Below the pieces are notes generated by a model. It made no database searches, was not told the origin of the DNA, and worked only from the letters and a program-made list of their open reading frames with translations. Shown piece by piece: positions 5,990-7,213 of a DNA stretch of 7,213 nt (the stretch's first letter is position 1; each line of letters starts with the position of its first letter). Source of the stretch: an uncultured Lachnospiraceae bacterium (GTDB lineage Bacteria > Bacillota > Clostridia > Lachnospirales > Lachnospiraceae); contig CAMWTF010000121.1 of the NCBI GenBank assembly GCA_947177105.1, positions 1-7,213 on the forward strand. Reading direction: 5' to 3'. The position numbers were made by a program, and so were the translations under genes.

Positions 5990-7213
5990 TTGGGAGGAAT
6001 ACGAAGACCGCTTTTATGCGGCTGCATGGCTCTGATCACAGTCATCGTAATCTGGCAGCGGCTGGAAAACCCGCCGCCCTGGGAGCCAGAGCTGTCCCGG
6101 CAGTTCTGTGGGGAACTGCCGGTGACTGTGACCGGGCAGGTATACGAGAAGGAAGTCCGTACCTTATACGGCGAGGAAATTCTAATTCTTTATCTGAGAT
6201 CTGTTACCGTATCGTCTGATACGGAGTCGGGGGACGGAGCATCTGTCCCAGATATTTCAGGACAAAAAGTAAATGACAGGCTGATATGCCAGCTGGCAGC
6301 GAACCAGACGGGATGGGAGAGCATGGCCGCAGAGAGGGCAGCGGGGGACGAAGCGGCGGCGAGGCGGCTGTGGGGGCAAGTCGGTCTTGGCAGCCAAGTG
6401 GCAGTGCAGGGGCGGCTGGTATTTTATCAGCACGCTACCAACCCGGGAGAGTGGGACAATGCGGATTACAATCTGATCACCGGCGTGGCAGGGCGTCTGA
6501 AGCAGGCCAGACTTCTGGGCAGCGACAATGGGCAGTGGCGGATCCGGGAGGCTTTGCTGCGCCTTCGCCATATCCTGAAGGAAAGGCTCTGCCAGGCGCT
6601 TCCATCCAGCGAGGCATCCCTTCTGGCCAAAATGCTGCTGGGGGAAAAATACGGACTGGATCAGGAGCTGAAAGAGCTGTATCAAAACAACGGCATTGCC
6701 CACGTGCTGGCTATTTCCGGCCTGCATATCACCTTGCTGGGCATGGGGCTCTACGGCCTGCTGCGGCGCTGCGGCTGTCCGATTGCGTTGGCGGCCATAG
6801 CCGGGGGCTGCATGATTCTGCTCTATGGCGGCATGGTGGGCTGGGGGATATCGGCGGTCCGCGCCATAGGCATGTACCTGATCCGCATGTTGGGAGAGAT
6901 CTGGGGCAAGCGCTACGATATGCTGACAGCTATGGGCGTATTGGCTGCGGGAATGATATGCCATAACCCCAGACTGGCGTACCACTGCGGATTTCTGTTG
7001 TCTTTTGGGGCGGTGGCAGGGATGGGACTGGTATATCCCGCATTGCTGGAATTGCCTGTAAACGCAGGGCTCGAAAGGCGGCTCCACGCCAGGCGTCTGA
7101 CATGCAGGATACAAGTGGGGAGGGGGGCTAAGCCCAGAGCAGACAGGGCATATTGGGCAAACAGGGGGCTATTGCTGCCCCAGAATCTGCTTAGAGGGCT
7201 GCTGGCCAGTCTG
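5990..7213 (+). CDS. comEC: ComEC/Rec2 DNA-uptake channel, N-terminal part (3' end outside window)
   Basis: ComEC is the membrane channel that carries single-stranded DNA into the cell during transformation. The window holds its first 408 codons, open to the last base. After IRRPLL comes a membrane helix (~8-22), then the extracellular DUF4131/OB-like domain, with VTVTGQV at 45-51 and the family-typical NPGEW at 151-155. The Competence domain begins near residue 214 and shows the hallmark HVLAISGLHI at 238-247, followed by several membrane helices. A long basic loop (~360-395) precedes LLRGLLASL at the edge. The start is uncertain. TTG 5990 has AGGAG at good spacing. ATG 6026 has none and would shorten the first helix. 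Loss of one G from the GGG at 5992-5994 would instead join ATG 5986 to this frame. Genes ending here usually continue with a beta-lactamase-like domain, not visible in this window. Confidence 0.9.
   Translation, partial: MGGIRRPLLCGCMALITVIVIWQRLENPPPWEPELSRQFCGELPVTVTGQVYEKEVRTLYGEEILILYLRSVTVSSDTESGDGASVPDISGQKVNDRLICQLAANQTGWESMAAERAAGDEAAARRLWGQVGLGSQVAVQGRLVFYQHATNPGEWDNADYNLITGVAGRLKQARLLGSDNGQWRIREALLRLRHILKERLCQALPSSEASLLAKMLLGEKYGLDQELKELYQNNGIAHVLAISGLHITLLGMGLYGLLRRCGCPIALAAIAGGCMILLYGGMVGWGISAVRAIGMYLIRMLGEIWGKRYDMLTAMGVLAAGMICHNPRLAYHCGFLLSFGAVAGMGLVYPALLELPVNAGLERRLHARRLTCRIQVGRGAKPRADRAYWANRGLLLPQNLLRGLLASL

Noticed and set aside
5902..6219. Plus-strand reading frame of 105 codons starting at the ATG next to GGAGG
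   Set aside because: Its ATG overlaps the GGAGG, its product matches nothing, and from 5990 it overlaps the comEC frame, which carries the conserved sequence.
6286..6966. Plus-strand reading frame of 226 codons inside comEC
   Set aside because: Its product is a Gly/Arg/Ala-rich out-of-frame shadow; the neighbouring frame encodes the ComEC Competence domain.
6257..7114. Minus-strand reading frame of 285 codons opposite comEC
   Set aside because: It is Gln/His/Pro-rich shadow coding opposite a recognised gene, without a ribosome site or domain.

Overview
The window looks like chromosomal DNA of a Gram-positive anaerobe of the Clostridia, most likely Lachnospiraceae. This is an inference from three things: the gene order comEA - response regulator - histidine kinase - GerMN lipoprotein - comEC, two lipoprotein signal peptides, and strong AGGAGG ribosome sites. 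No species can be named. All supported genes lie on the + strand. There are no tRNA, rRNA, insertion-sequence or CRISPR signatures.

Layout. (1) 1-1189 is the C-terminal part of an extracellular sugar-type solute-binding protein whose start lies upstream of the window. (2) 1190-1408 is a structured intergenic region. It holds a 94-bp imperfect palindrome, then a short hairpin followed directly by a ribosome site. (3) 1409-1840 is a small YdcZ-family (DMT superfamily) membrane protein. (4) 1841-1964 carries a good sigma-70/sigma-A type promoter. (5) 1965-5850 appears to be one operon: a ComEA-like lipoprotein, an OmpR-family response regulator, a HAMP histidine kinase and a double-GerMN lipoprotein. 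(6) 5851-5989 is another structured leader. (7) 5990-7213 is the N-terminal 408 codons of ComEC, open at the window end and probably starting at TTG.

How the genes may work together. ComEA (DNA-binding helix-hairpin-helix) and ComEC (DNA channel) are the core of a DNA-uptake machine. Between them sits a two-component system followed by a GerMN lipoprotein. That order (OmpR-type regulator, HAMP kinase, GerMN lipoprotein) matches the actinobacterial MtrA-MtrB-LpqB module, in which the lipoprotein modulates the kinase. A similar envelope-sensing triad inside a competence cluster is a reasonable hypothesis, not something the sequence proves.

The most striking unexplained structure is a recurring intergenic module: a stem-loop of variable sequence, a short linker, a second hairpin built on GCGCAGCG, then the ribosome site. 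It occurs before the YdcZ gene, before the GerMN gene, and in altered form before comEC. The first two copies share near-identical sequence and place the start codon at the same distance.
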